Below, piece by piece: positions 1 to 6,101 of a stretch of DNA of 16,842 nucleotides (its first letter is position 1; the number at the start of each line of letters is the position of its first letter). The notes under the pieces were generated by a model that had not been told where the DNA came from, made no database searches, and saw only the letters and a list, made by a program, of their open reading frames with translations. The position numbers and the translations under genes were made by a program. Origin of the DNA: Burkholderiaceae bacterium (GTDB lineage Bacteria; Pseudomonadota; Gammaproteobacteria; Burkholderiales; Burkholderiaceae); the NCBI GenBank assembly GCA_017998575.1, contig JAGOCV010000049.1:1-16842 (forward strand), read 5' to 3'.

Positions 1-157
1 CAAGGACAGATGGGGCATCTCCTGGCAGATCACGCCGCGCGTGCTCACCGAGGCCTTTACCGGCCAGGACCGCGCGGCGGCACGCCGTGCCTTCGCGGCC
101 ATGATGACCATGCGCAAGATCGACGTGGCGAAGATCGAGAAGGCGGTCAAGGGCTGA
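1..157 (+). CDS. VOC/PhnB-like (3-demethylubiquinone methyltransferase-like fold) protein, C-terminal fragment
   Basis: The open frame enters from the left edge (first full codon at base 2) and stops at TGA 155-157, leaving the last 51 residues. The fragment contains KDRWGISWQITPRVLTE followed by a helical AARRAFAAMMTMRKIDVAKIE tail split across the end. This is the usual C-terminus of PhnB-like vicinal-oxygen-chelate proteins, where the conserved D-x-W-G-x-S-W-Q-I-x-P strand closes the fold. In this family the name '3-demethylubiquinone-9 3-methyltransferase' is a historical fold label. The true substrate is normally unknown, and nothing here identifies one. No ribosome-binding site or N-terminus is visible because the gene begins outside the window. 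Confidence 0.8.
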   Translation, partial: KDRWGISWQITPRVLTEAFTGQDRAAARRAFAAMMTMRKIDVAKIEKAVKG

Positions 158-246
158 GCTTCCGGCCCCCCGGCCGACGCCGAGCGCTTTCCCCGGAGCG
201 GGCGCTCCACTACGATGCGCCATCGAACAAGGATGGAGGGGCGCCC

Positions 247-693
247 ATGTACGAACGACCGACGGGCCAGCCGGAACCGCCGCGGACAGGGCTTCGCAAA
301 CACTGGCCACCGGGCTTCAACCCCTTCGTGCTGCCAGGCAGCGCATCGGCCTTTCAACCCAACTGGTTCTCGGTCAAGGAGCGTGTCACGAACGCCGTGC
401 TCGCGCTCGCACTCTTCGCCTACGGCAGCTTCGGTGTATGGATCGACGACCTGTATGTGCCGGGCAAGCGAACGGCGGGCGTTCACCTGCATGGCATTCC
501 GGCCTGGCTGATGTACGGCGCGCTGATCTCGGCGGCCTCGGTTTGTCTGGCACTGGTGATCGATCACTACGACCGGCGCGCCAACGAACACCACTACGAA
601 CGCTTCAAGAAGCTGGCGCGCGTGTCTGGATGGACCTTCTTCGTACTGGCCCTTGTGTGGCATGTGTTCGGCCCGCGCGTTCTGCGCGGGTGA
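247..693 (+). CDS. Small three-helix membrane protein of unknown function
   Basis: Encodes 148 residues. The frame stays open far upstream, but the ATG at 247 is preferred because a purine-rich GGATGGAGGGG lies just upstream and the hydrophilic N-terminus starts there. Three hydrophobic stretches are visible at about residues 47-66, 85-105 and 126-143. An acidic WIDDLYVPG loop follows the first helix and an HYDRR-x-NEHHYERFKK segment lies between helices two and three. The composition suggests an inner-membrane protein. I do not recognise a named family. A TACGAT hexamer at 211-216 could be a -10 element, but no convincing -35 is visible. The gene converges on the lipoprotein gene with only 18 bases between them. 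Confidence 0.75.
   Translation: MYERPTGQPEPPRTGLRKHWPPGFNPFVLPGSASAFQPNWFSVKERVTNAVLALALFAYGSFGVWIDDLYVPGKRTAGVHLHGIPAWLMYGALISAASVCLALVIDHYDRRANEHHYERFKKLARVSGWTFFVLALVWHVFGPRVLRG
672..690 (+). terminator. Possible hairpin terminator at the end of the membrane-protein gene (weak)
   Basis: CCCGCGC at 672-678 and GCGCGGG at 684-690 form a perfect 7-bp GC stem with a 5-base loop, directly before the TGA stop. There is no T-run on either strand, so this is at best a weak or factor-assisted terminator between two convergent genes. The arms also encode the last residues of the protein, so GC bias alone could explain them. Confidence 0.2.
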
Positions 694-711
694 TGCGCCA
701 TCGCAGCGCGC

Positions 712-1137
712 TCAGTCCTGCACCGCCATCCACGTCCCCAACCCCGCGCCCAGCGCGGTGGCTGCCACGCGGCCCTCGCCCTTGCCGAAGCGCGAGCCGA
801 CGAGCCCGCCGACCAGACCGCCCACGATGGCGCGCCCGGCGTCGTGGCGCGGGGCCGGTGCGGGCGGCGCATCCACCGGCGCGGCGGCGTAGCCCGTGCG
901 GTACGGGGCCGGGTACGCGTGGCCGTGGGCGGGGGAATACACAGGCGCAGATGCGTAGGCCAGTGAGTAGGCGGGCGCCGCCACATAGACCGGCTGCTGC
1001 ACCACCACGACCGTGGGCGCGGCGGCCGCGTTGAGCGCGGGGTGGCCGTAGTTCATGGGCTGCGGCGAATGGGCGCAGCCGGCCAGCAGCGCGGCGGTGG
1101 CGAGTATGAAGAAGGAGGCGAGGGCGGTGCGTGGCAT
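712..1137 (-). CDS. Glycine-zipper (2TM/Rick_17kDa-like) outer-membrane lipoprotein
   Basis: Encodes 141 residues from the ATG at 1135-1137, with GGGAG just upstream. The frame is open further upstream, but this start gives a textbook lipoprotein signal: MPRTA, a hydrophobic core, then lipobox LLAGC with the lipidated Cys at residue 21. A long Ala/Pro/Tyr/Val-rich low-complexity spacer follows (about residues 40-95). The C-terminal glycine-zipper repeat starts near residue 101 (GRAIVGGLVGGLVGSRFG, then GAGLG). Such proteins are envelope or outer-membrane associated, and their molecular role is usually undefined. The gene lies 108 bases downstream of the FAD-dehydrogenase gene on the same strand. 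A shared transcript is possible but a functional link is not evident. Confidence 0.8.
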   Translation of the reverse strand: MPRTALASFFILATAALLAGCAHSPQPMNYGHPALNAAAAPTVVVVQQPVYVAAPAYSLAYASAPVYSPAHGHAYPAPYRTGYAAAPVDAPPAPAPRHDAGRAIVGGLVGGLVGSRFGKGEGRVAATALGAGLGTWMAVQD

Positions 1138-1245
1138 GGCGGCTCCCGGTTTGTGGATGCGCGGTGCGCCCGAGCATCGCGCCGCGCCGCCGGCCGCGCA
1201 ATCCCCCGGATGCGGGGGCTGCGGGGCGAAGAGATCCACCGCGCG

Positions 1246-2673
1246 TCAGAGCGCGAAGATCTTGCCCGGGTTCATGATGTTCTTCGGATCCAGCGCGCGC
1301 TTGATGGTGCGCATCATGTCCACGGCGCCGCTGCCGGCCTCGTCGAGCAGAAAGCCCATCTTGTGCAGGCCCACGCCATGCTCGCCCGTGCAGGTGCCGC
1401 CCACGGCCAGGGCGCGCGCCACCAGGCGGTGGTTGAGGTCTTCGGCGCGCATGCGCTCGCCGGCGTCGTCGGGATCGATCAGGTAGCCGACGTGGAAGTT
1501 GCCGTCGCCCACGTGGCCGACCAGGAAGTAGGGGACGCCGCTGGCCTCGGCCTCGGACACCGAATCGAGCATGGCATCGGCCAGGCGCGAGATCGGCACG
1601 CAGGTGTCGGTGGTGATGACGCGGCAGCCCGGGCGGCTCTGCACGGCGGCGAAGTAGGCGTTGTGCCGCGCTGTCCACAGGCGCGTGCGTTCTTCGGGCG
1701 TGGCGGCCCATTCGAAGGCGTTGCCGCCATGGCCTGCGGCCAGTTCCTGCACCGTCTCGGCCTGCTCCTGCACGCTGGCGGGCGAGCCGTGGAACTCCAT
1801 CAGCAGCATGGGCTCCTCGCGCAGCGTGAGCTTCGAATGCCGGTTGACCGCCCGCACCGAATGCGCATCGATCAGCTCGACGCGCGCGATCGGCACGCCC
1901 AACTGGATGATCTCGATGGTGGTGCGCACGGCCGCCTCGATGCTGGGGAACGAGCACACCGCGGCCGACACCGCCTCGGGCAGCGGGTAGATGCGCAGCG
2001 TGACCTCGGTGACCACGCCCAGCGTGCCCTCGCTGCCCACGAACAGGCGCGTGAGGTCGTAGCCCGCGCTGGACTTGCGCGCGCGCGTGCCGGTGCGGAT
2101 GACTTCGCCGCTGGCCGTGACCACTTCCAGCGCCAGCACGTTCTCGCGCATGGTGCCGTAGCGCACGGCGTTGGTGCCGCTGGCGCGCGTGGCGGTCATG
2201 CCGCCCAGCGAGGCGTCGGCGCCGGGGTCGATCGGGAAGAACAGGCCCGTGCTCTTGATCTCTTCGTTGAGCTGCTTGCGCGTGACGCCGGGCTGCACGG
2301 TGACGGTGAGGTCGTCGGCATTCACCGACAGCACGCGGTTCATGCGCGACACGTCGATGCTGATGCCGCCCTGCACGGCCAGCAGGTGACCTTCGAGCGA
2401 CGAGCCCACGCCGAAGGGGATGACGGGCACCTCGTGCGCGGCGGCCAGCGCCACGGCGTCGGCCACGTCCCGGGTGCTTTCGGCGAACACCACGGCGGCC
2501 GGTGGCGGCACGCTGACGAAGGCCGATTCGTCGCGGCCGTGCTGTTCGCGCACCGCCTGGGCCGTGGAGCATTGCGCGCCGAAACGCTCGCGCAGCGCGG
2601 CGAGCAGGGCCTCGGGCACGTCGCGCAGGCGGATGTCCGGGGCGAGGTGGGCGATGTCGGTAGGGGCGTTCAT
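1246..2673 (-). CDS. FAD-linked D-2-hydroxyacid dehydrogenase (D-lactate dehydrogenase/glycolate oxidase GlcD type)
   Basis: Encodes 475 residues, normal for the VAO/PCMH flavoprotein family (FAD_binding_4 plus FAD-oxidase_C). It is expected to oxidise a D-2-hydroxyacid such as D-lactate or glycolate and pass electrons to quinone or cytochrome at the inner membrane. The FAD domain spans about residues 58-235, with PFGVGSSLEGH at 86-96 and the PGADASLGGM...ASG flavin/diphosphate motif at 150-166. The C-terminal domain carries HVGDGNFH (387-394), whose histidines bind the active-site metal in relatives, and GEHGVG (430-435). The ATG at 2671-2673 is chosen because GGAGACACTGCC precedes it and homologous sequence begins soon after; upstream extension codes only for Arg/Pro-rich junk. 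A TAGAAT -10-like hexamer (minus strand, 2726-2731) lies in the leader. The exact substrate cannot be read from sequence; dld/glcD-like or D-2-hydroxyglutarate-type are alternatives. Confidence 0.9.
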   Translation of the reverse strand: MNAPTDIAHLAPDIRLRDVPEALLAALRERFGAQCSTAQAVREQHGRDESAFVSVPPPAAVVFAESTRDVADAVALAAAHEVPVIPFGVGSSLEGHLLAVQGGISIDVSRMNRVLSVNADDLTVTVQPGVTRKQLNEEIKSTGLFFPIDPGADASLGGMTATRASGTNAVRYGTMRENVLALEVVTASGEVIRTGTRARKSSAGYDLTRLFVGSEGTLGVVTEVTLRIYPLPEAVSAAVCSFPSIEAAVRTTIEIIQLGVPIARVELIDAHSVRAVNRHSKLTLREEPMLLMEFHGSPASVQEQAETVQELAAGHGGNAFEWAATPEERTRLWTARHNAYFAAVQSRPGCRVITTDTCVPISRLADAMLDSVSEAEASGVPYFLVGHVGDGNFHVGYLIDPDDAGERMRAEDLNHRLVARALAVGGTCTGEHGVGLHKMGFLLDEAGSGAVDMMRTIKRALDPKNIMNPGKIFAL

Positions 2674-2846
2674 GGCAGTGTCTCCAGGGTGCGGCGGCCG
2701 GCGCGGGCCGCGCAGGCAGCAGACGATTCTAGGTCTGGGTGCCCGTGCGCGCCTGCGCGGGCATACCCTCGTCGCCGGCCCTGCCGCACCCGTGGGCAAG
2801 CCGCTGGCTGACACGGCAGACGGCCGGGCGGCCCGACAATGCGGCC
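2674..2846. promoter_or_regulatory. Divergent intergenic region between the FAD-dehydrogenase and thioredoxin genes
   Basis: These 173 bases separate two divergently read genes and must hold both promoters. On the minus strand TAGAAT (2726-2731) resembles a -10 element for the dehydrogenase, without a good -35. On the plus strand GACAAT (2835-2840) sits only 6 bases before the thioredoxin ATG, and CTGACA (2808-2813) lies upstream, but the 21-base spacing is too long for a standard sigma-70 promoter. An imperfect hairpin (GGGTGCCCG at 2737-2745 with CGGGCATACCC at 2758-2768, two-base bulge) may be regulatory or just GC-rich sequence. Confidence 0.3.
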
Positions 2847-3185
2847 ATGCCCATGAACCATGAATTCGCCCCCACCGAGCCCGCGCGGGCCGATGTCGAC
2901 GCCGCCGCCGGCCAGGGGCCGGTGCTGGTCGAGTTCGGCGCGCCGTGGTGTCCGCACTGCCAGCGCGCGCAACCGTTGCTGGAACAGGCGCTGGCCGCGC
3001 ATCCCGGCGTGCGCCACTACAAGATCGAGGATGGCAGCGGCAAGCCGCTGGGCCGCAGCTTCCGCGTGAAGCTCTGGCCCACGCTGGTGTTCATGCAGGG
3101 CGGTCAGGAAGTGGCGCGGCTGGTGCGCCCCACCGAAGCCGGCCCGATCGCCGAAGCGCTGGCAAGCATCGACCCGGCGGCCTGA
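2847..3185 (+). CDS. Thioredoxin family protein with CPHC active site
   Basis: Encodes 112 residues, the size of a single thioredoxin domain. The active site is FGAPWCPHCQ with Cys35 and Cys38. It is CPHC rather than the CGPC of canonical thioredoxin, which in this fold usually raises the redox potential toward a glutaredoxin/DsbA-like range. The conserved cis-proline is in LWPTLVF (Pro78). No signal peptide is present, so the protein is probably cytoplasmic. The first ATG (2847) is used; a second in-frame ATG at 2853 would also work. Neither has a strong Shine-Dalgarno. It stops 63 bases before the cobalamin adenosyltransferase gene and may be cotranscribed with it. Confidence 0.88.
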   Translation: MPMNHEFAPTEPARADVDAAAGQGPVLVEFGAPWCPHCQRAQPLLEQALAAHPGVRHYKIEDGSGKPLGRSFRVKLWPTLVFMQGGQEVARLVRPTEAGPIAEALASIDPAA

Positions 3186-3213
3186 CGCGCGTGCGCGTGC
3201 GCTTGCGCGCACA
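3184..3213. repeat. Alternating purine-pyrimidine (GC/GT) tract
   Basis: Bases 3185-3202 alternate purine and pyrimidine without a break. After a TT interruption, alternation resumes at 3204-3213. The tract overlaps the stop region of the thioredoxin gene and fills half of the 63-base gap before the next gene. Such sequence can adopt Z-DNA under supercoiling and can also fold into GC hairpins. A function is not shown by the sequence. Confidence 0.4.
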
Positions 3214-3248
3214 ATCCTCGCCGTCCTCCGCAGCACAAGGAATCCCGC

Positions 3249-3836
3249 ATGGGCAACCGCCTGACCCAGATTGCCACCCGCACCGGCGACGATGGCACCA
3301 CCGGCCTGGGCGACAACACCCGCGTGCCCAAGGACAGCGCGCGCGTGGCCGCCCTGGGCGACGTGGACGAACTCAATTCGCATATCGGACTGCTGCTGTG
3401 CGAGCCCTTGCCCGATGACGTGCGCGTGCTGCTGGTGGAGGTGCAGCACCAGCTGTTCAACCTGGGCGGCGAGCTGTCGATTCCGGGCTACGAGCTGCTC
3501 AAGCCCGAGGCCGTCGCCGCGCTCGACGGCGCGCTGGCGCATCACAACGCCACGCTGCCGCGCCTGGCCGAATTCATCCTGCCCGCGGGCACGCGCGCGG
3601 CCTCGCAGGCCCACGTGTGCCGCACCGTGGCGCGCCGCGCCGAGCGCGCGGTGGTGAGCCTGGGCGCGGCCGAGCCGGGCCGCGTGAACGCGGCGCCGCG
3701 TCACTATCTCAATCGCCTGTCGGACCTGCTGTTCGTGCTGGCGCGCGTGCTCAACCGCATGGATGGCGGCGACGATGTGTACTGGAAGAGCGAACGCATG
3801 GCGCGCGCCGCGGGCGAGGCCGGCGATCCGGCCTGA
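3249..3836 (+). CDS. PduO-type cob(I)yrinic acid a,c-diamide (corrinoid) adenosyltransferase
   Basis: Encodes 195 residues. It transfers the adenosyl group of ATP to cob(I)alamin, making coenzyme B12 in the cytoplasm. Family signatures are clear: TRTGDDGTTGLGD at 10-22 (ATP-binding loop), VDELNSHIG at 39-47, RTVARRAER at 125-133, and YLNRLSDLLFVLAR at 153-166 (helical bundle, corrinoid side). Length is normal for the PduO/MMAB type, which is unrelated in fold to CobA/CobO. The ATG at 3249 follows AAGGAATCCCGC, a good Shine-Dalgarno. It lies just after the thioredoxin gene. An intrinsic terminator about 75 bases downstream (3912-3944) probably ends this transcript. No other B12 genes are in the window, so it likely serves B12 salvage or a B12-dependent enzyme elsewhere. 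Confidence 0.93.
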   Translation: MGNRLTQIATRTGDDGTTGLGDNTRVPKDSARVAALGDVDELNSHIGLLLCEPLPDDVRVLLVEVQHQLFNLGGELSIPGYELLKPEAVAALDGALAHHNATLPRLAEFILPAGTRAASQAHVCRTVARRAERAVVSLGAAEPGRVNAAPRHYLNRLSDLLFVLARVLNRMDGGDDVYWKSERMARAAGEAGDPA

Positions 3837-3860
3837 CGGCGCCAGGCACGGGCGGCGTGC

Positions 3861-3877
3861 GTCAACCGCCGGTTGAC
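3861..3877. promoter_or_regulatory. 17-bp perfect palindrome, candidate operator upstream of the Bug receptor gene
   Basis: GTCAACCGCCGGTTGAC has 8-base perfect arms around a single central base. It lies 24 bases after the adenosyltransferase stop, 34 bases before the terminator stem and about 95 bases before the Bug ATG. It has no T-run, so it does not look like a terminator itself. Its position suits a regulator site for the Bug/opine-dehydrogenase pair. Which regulator binds is not visible. Confidence 0.4.
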
Positions 3878-3911
3878 CCTGCCTGAAAACATGTCGCTCG
3901 TGCGCGCGGCG

Positions 3912-3944
3912 AGGGGTTCCTACACTGCATCGAACCCCTTTTTT
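3912..3944 (+). terminator. Rho-independent terminator (or attenuator) in front of the Bug receptor gene
   Basis: AGGGGTTC (3912-3919) pairs perfectly with GAACCCCT (3932-3939) over 8 bp with a 12-base loop, and six Ts follow at 3939-3944. It is the only textbook intrinsic terminator seen in the window. It most simply ends the thioredoxin/adenosyltransferase transcript. However, it ends only 13 bases before the ATG at 3958 and 28 before the ATG at 3973. The Bug promoter must therefore overlap it, or the hairpin acts as an attenuator. The loop contains TACACT (3921-3926), a plausible -10 element. Confidence 0.75.
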
Positions 3945-3972
3945 CCTCACCTTCTCGATGCAAGACCCCGCG

Positions 3973-4965
3973 ATGAAATCCTTCCATGCCATGCGCCGCG
4001 CCACCCTGGCGCTGGCGGCCGCCAGCGCCCTGGCCGCAACCTTCGCCTCGCAGGCGCAAGAAGCCGGCTGGCCCACCAAGCCCGTGAAGATGGTGGTGGC
4101 CTGGTCGCCCGGTGGCGCCACCGACATCCTGGCGCGCCTCGTCTCCACCGAGCTGGGCAAGCACCTCGGCCAGCAGGTGGTGGTGGACAACCGCCCCGGC
4201 GCGGGCGGCACCATCGGCCATGGCCAGGTCGCCAAGTCGCCGGCCGACGGCTACACGCTGGTGCTGGCCACCAACAGCACCTACGCCATCGCCGAGCATC
4301 TGTACAAGGGCCTGCCCTACCAGCACCAGCGCGACCTGGTGCCCGTGAGCGGGCTGGCCGCCAGCCCGCTGATCCTGGTGGCGCGCCAGTCGCTGCCGGT
4401 GAAGAACGTGGCCGAGCTGATCGACTACGCCCGCAAGAACCCCGGCAAGCTCAACATCGCCTCGGGCGGCAATGGCTCCACCAGCCACCTGGCGTCCGAG
4501 CTGCTGATGTCGCTCACCCAGACGCAGATGACGCACGTGCCCTACAAGGGCGGCGGCCCGGCCACCACGGCCGTGGCGGCCGGTGAGGCCGACGTGGCCT
4601 TCCTCGACCTGGGCGTGGCCGTGCCCTTCGTCACCTCGGGCCGCATCCGCGGCGTGGGTGTGAGCGGTGCCAGCCGCTCGGCCCTGGTGCCCGACGTGCC
4701 CGCCATCGCCGAATCGGGCGTGCCGCGCTTCGAGTCGACCACCAACTTCGCGCTGTTCGCACCGGCCGGCACGCCCCGGGCGATCGTCGACCGCCTCTAC
4801 GCCGCCGTGCGCGCCTCGCTCGCCGAGCCCGAGCTGCAGGCCAAGCTGCGCCGCCAGGGCGTCGAGAGCGTGGGCAGCTCGCCCGAAGAGCTGGCCAGGA
4901 ACGTGGCCGCCGAGAGCGCCCTGTGGGCCCGCATCATCCGCGAACGCAACATCGTCCTCGAGTGA
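3973..4965 (+). CDS. Bug-family tripartite tricarboxylate transporter substrate-binding protein (TctC-like)
   Basis: Encodes 330 residues of a periplasmic Bug receptor, which captures carboxylated or other small solutes for TTT transporters or for signalling. The signal peptide is MKSFHAMRRA plus a hydrophobic Ala/Leu core, with probable cleavage after ASQA near residue 28. Family motifs: WPTKPVKMVVAWSPGGATD from residue 33, VDNRPGAGGTIG at 71-82, ADGYTL near 91-96, and HVPYKGGGPA in the second lobe. An ATG at 3958 would add MQDPA. The ATG at 3973 is preferred because an acidic residue ahead of the basic n-region is unusual, though neither start has a clear Shine-Dalgarno. No TctA/TctB membrane genes are adjacent, as is common for orphan Bug genes in Burkholderiales. 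It is followed almost directly by the opine dehydrogenase gene, suggesting a shared operon and perhaps a shared substrate. Confidence 0.93.
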   Translation: MKSFHAMRRATLALAAASALAATFASQAQEAGWPTKPVKMVVAWSPGGATDILARLVSTELGKHLGQQVVVDNRPGAGGTIGHGQVAKSPADGYTLVLATNSTYAIAEHLYKGLPYQHQRDLVPVSGLAASPLILVARQSLPVKNVAELIDYARKNPGKLNIASGGNGSTSHLASELLMSLTQTQMTHVPYKGGGPATTAVAAGEADVAFLDLGVAVPFVTSGRIRGVGVSGASRSALVPDVPAIAESGVPRFESTTNFALFAPAGTPRAIVDRLYAAVRASLAEPELQAKLRRQGVESVGSSPEELARNVAAESALWARIIRERNIVLE

Positions 4966-4982
4966 GCGGCGTGGTGTTCTCG

Positions 4983-6101
4983 ATGCAGGCCGATCCGCGC
5001 GTGGCCGTGATCGGCGCGGGCGCCGTGGGCTGTGCCACCGCGGCCTACCTGCACCAGCGCGGCGTGTCCGTGGCGCTGTGGTCGCCCACCGGCGCGCGCG
5101 TGCGCCAGGCCGATGGCGGCACGCGCGTCACCACCTCGGGCGCGCTGCAGTCGCAGTTCGCGCCCCGGTGGCTGGCCGACGCCGCCGCGCTGTCGGATGC
5201 CGAGGTGTGGATCGTCTGCCTGCCCGCCAATGCCTACGAGGCCGTGCTGGAGCCGCTCACGCGCCACTGGCGCGACGGCCAGGTGGTGCTGGTGAGCGGT
5301 GCCCTCTCGCTGGTGCCGCTGTGGCTGGCCGAAACCGCGCGCGCCCAGGGGCGCGATGTGCTGGTGGCCGGCTGGAACACCACCGCCACCACCACCCACT
5401 TCCTGCCCGATGGCAGCCTGCACGTGAACCCGCTGCGCGAGCGCATCGAGGTGGCGGCAACCGGCCCCGCCGACGCCGCGCGCGCCGTGGCCTGCTGCGA
5501 ACGCCTGCTGGGCCCGCGTTTCGTGTCGGCGGCCAACCTGCTGGCCATCACGCTGGCCAACATCAACCCGATCGCGCATGCGGCCGAGGTGATTCCCAAC
5601 CTCACGCGCATGGACCGGGGCGAGGCCTGGTCGCTGTTCGGCTGCTTCACGCCGGTGGTGGCACGCATGGCCGAGTCGCTGGACGCGGAACGGCTGGCGG
5701 TGGCCCGCGCCTTCGGGCTGGCATTGCCCACGCTGCGCGAGCACTATGCGCGCTCCTACCACCTCACGCCGGCGTCGTTGCACGAGATGGCGGCGGAGAT
5801 CGTGCAGCGCGGCATGAGCCCCAACGGCCCCGCGCGCCTGGATCACCGCTACGTGCTGGAAGACGTGCCCTTCGGCATGGCCTTCCTGGAAACCCTGGGA
5901 CGCGTGGCGCGCGTGCCCACGCCCGTGCTGGCGTCCTGCGTGACGCTGCTCGAATCGGTCTGGGCGCGCGACTTCCGCGGCGAGAACTCGCTGGCCGCGC
6001 GGATGGTGGCGGCCGATGCCGACGCCGCCTCGCTGCTGGCGCGCTGCGCCGCCGAGCGCAGCGCCGACAGCACGGGCCTGCGCGCCGCGCCGGTGCGATA
6101 G
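4983..6101 (+). CDS. NAD/NADP octopine/nopaline (opine) dehydrogenase family protein
   Basis: Encodes 372 residues. The N-terminal Rossmann domain has VAVIGAGAVG (residues 7-16). The C-terminal domain matches the octopine/nopaline dehydrogenase fold: NINPIAHAAEVIPN (193-206) with the likely catalytic His199, and RYVLEDVPFG (289-298). Relatives reductively condense an amino acid with a 2-oxoacid, or run in reverse to break opines down. The 2-dehydropantoate reductase family shares the N-terminal domain but not the C-terminal motifs. An alternative GTG start at 4962 would overlap the Bug stop as GTGA, the classic translational-coupling arrangement, and GTGs at 4971/4974 are also possible. Either way it is cotranscribed with the Bug receptor. 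Its last 253 bases overlap the opposite-strand LysR gene. Confidence 0.82.
   Translation: MQADPRVAVIGAGAVGCATAAYLHQRGVSVALWSPTGARVRQADGGTRVTTSGALQSQFAPRWLADAAALSDAEVWIVCLPANAYEAVLEPLTRHWRDGQVVLVSGALSLVPLWLAETARAQGRDVLVAGWNTTATTTHFLPDGSLHVNPLRERIEVAATGPADAARAVACCERLLGPRFVSAANLLAITLANINPIAHAAEVIPNLTRMDRGEAWSLFGCFTPVVARMAESLDAERLAVARAFGLALPTLREHYARSYHLTPASLHEMAAEIVQRGMSPNGPARLDHRYVLEDVPFGMAFLETLGRVARVPTPVLASCVTLLESVWARDFRGENSLAARMVAADADAASLLARCAAERSADSTGLRAAPVR

Noticed and set aside
182..207. GAGCGC...GCGCTC inverted repeat after the VOC gene as a terminator
   Set aside because: Six-base arms with a 14-base loop and no T-run; too weak in this GC context.
605..2572. Very long open frame antisense and out of frame to the FAD-dehydrogenase and lipoprotein genes
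   Set aside because: Arg/Ala/His-rich composition with no recognisable motif, caused by high third-position GC in the true genes. Similar shadow frames at 1042-2811, 2670-4235, 4667-6778 and 4797-7547 were rejected for the same reason.
2737..2768. Hairpin upstream of the dehydrogenase gene as a riboswitch or terminator
   Set aside because: Bulged stem, no T-run and no recognisable aptamer. Likely chance pairing in GC-rich DNA, so it is mentioned only in the intergenic entry.
4983..6101. Assignment as 2-dehydropantoate 2-reductase (PanE)
   Set aside because: Only the Rossmann N-terminus fits. The NPxxH and RYVLEDVPFG motifs and the length of 372 residues fit the octopine/nopaline dehydrogenase C-terminal domain instead.
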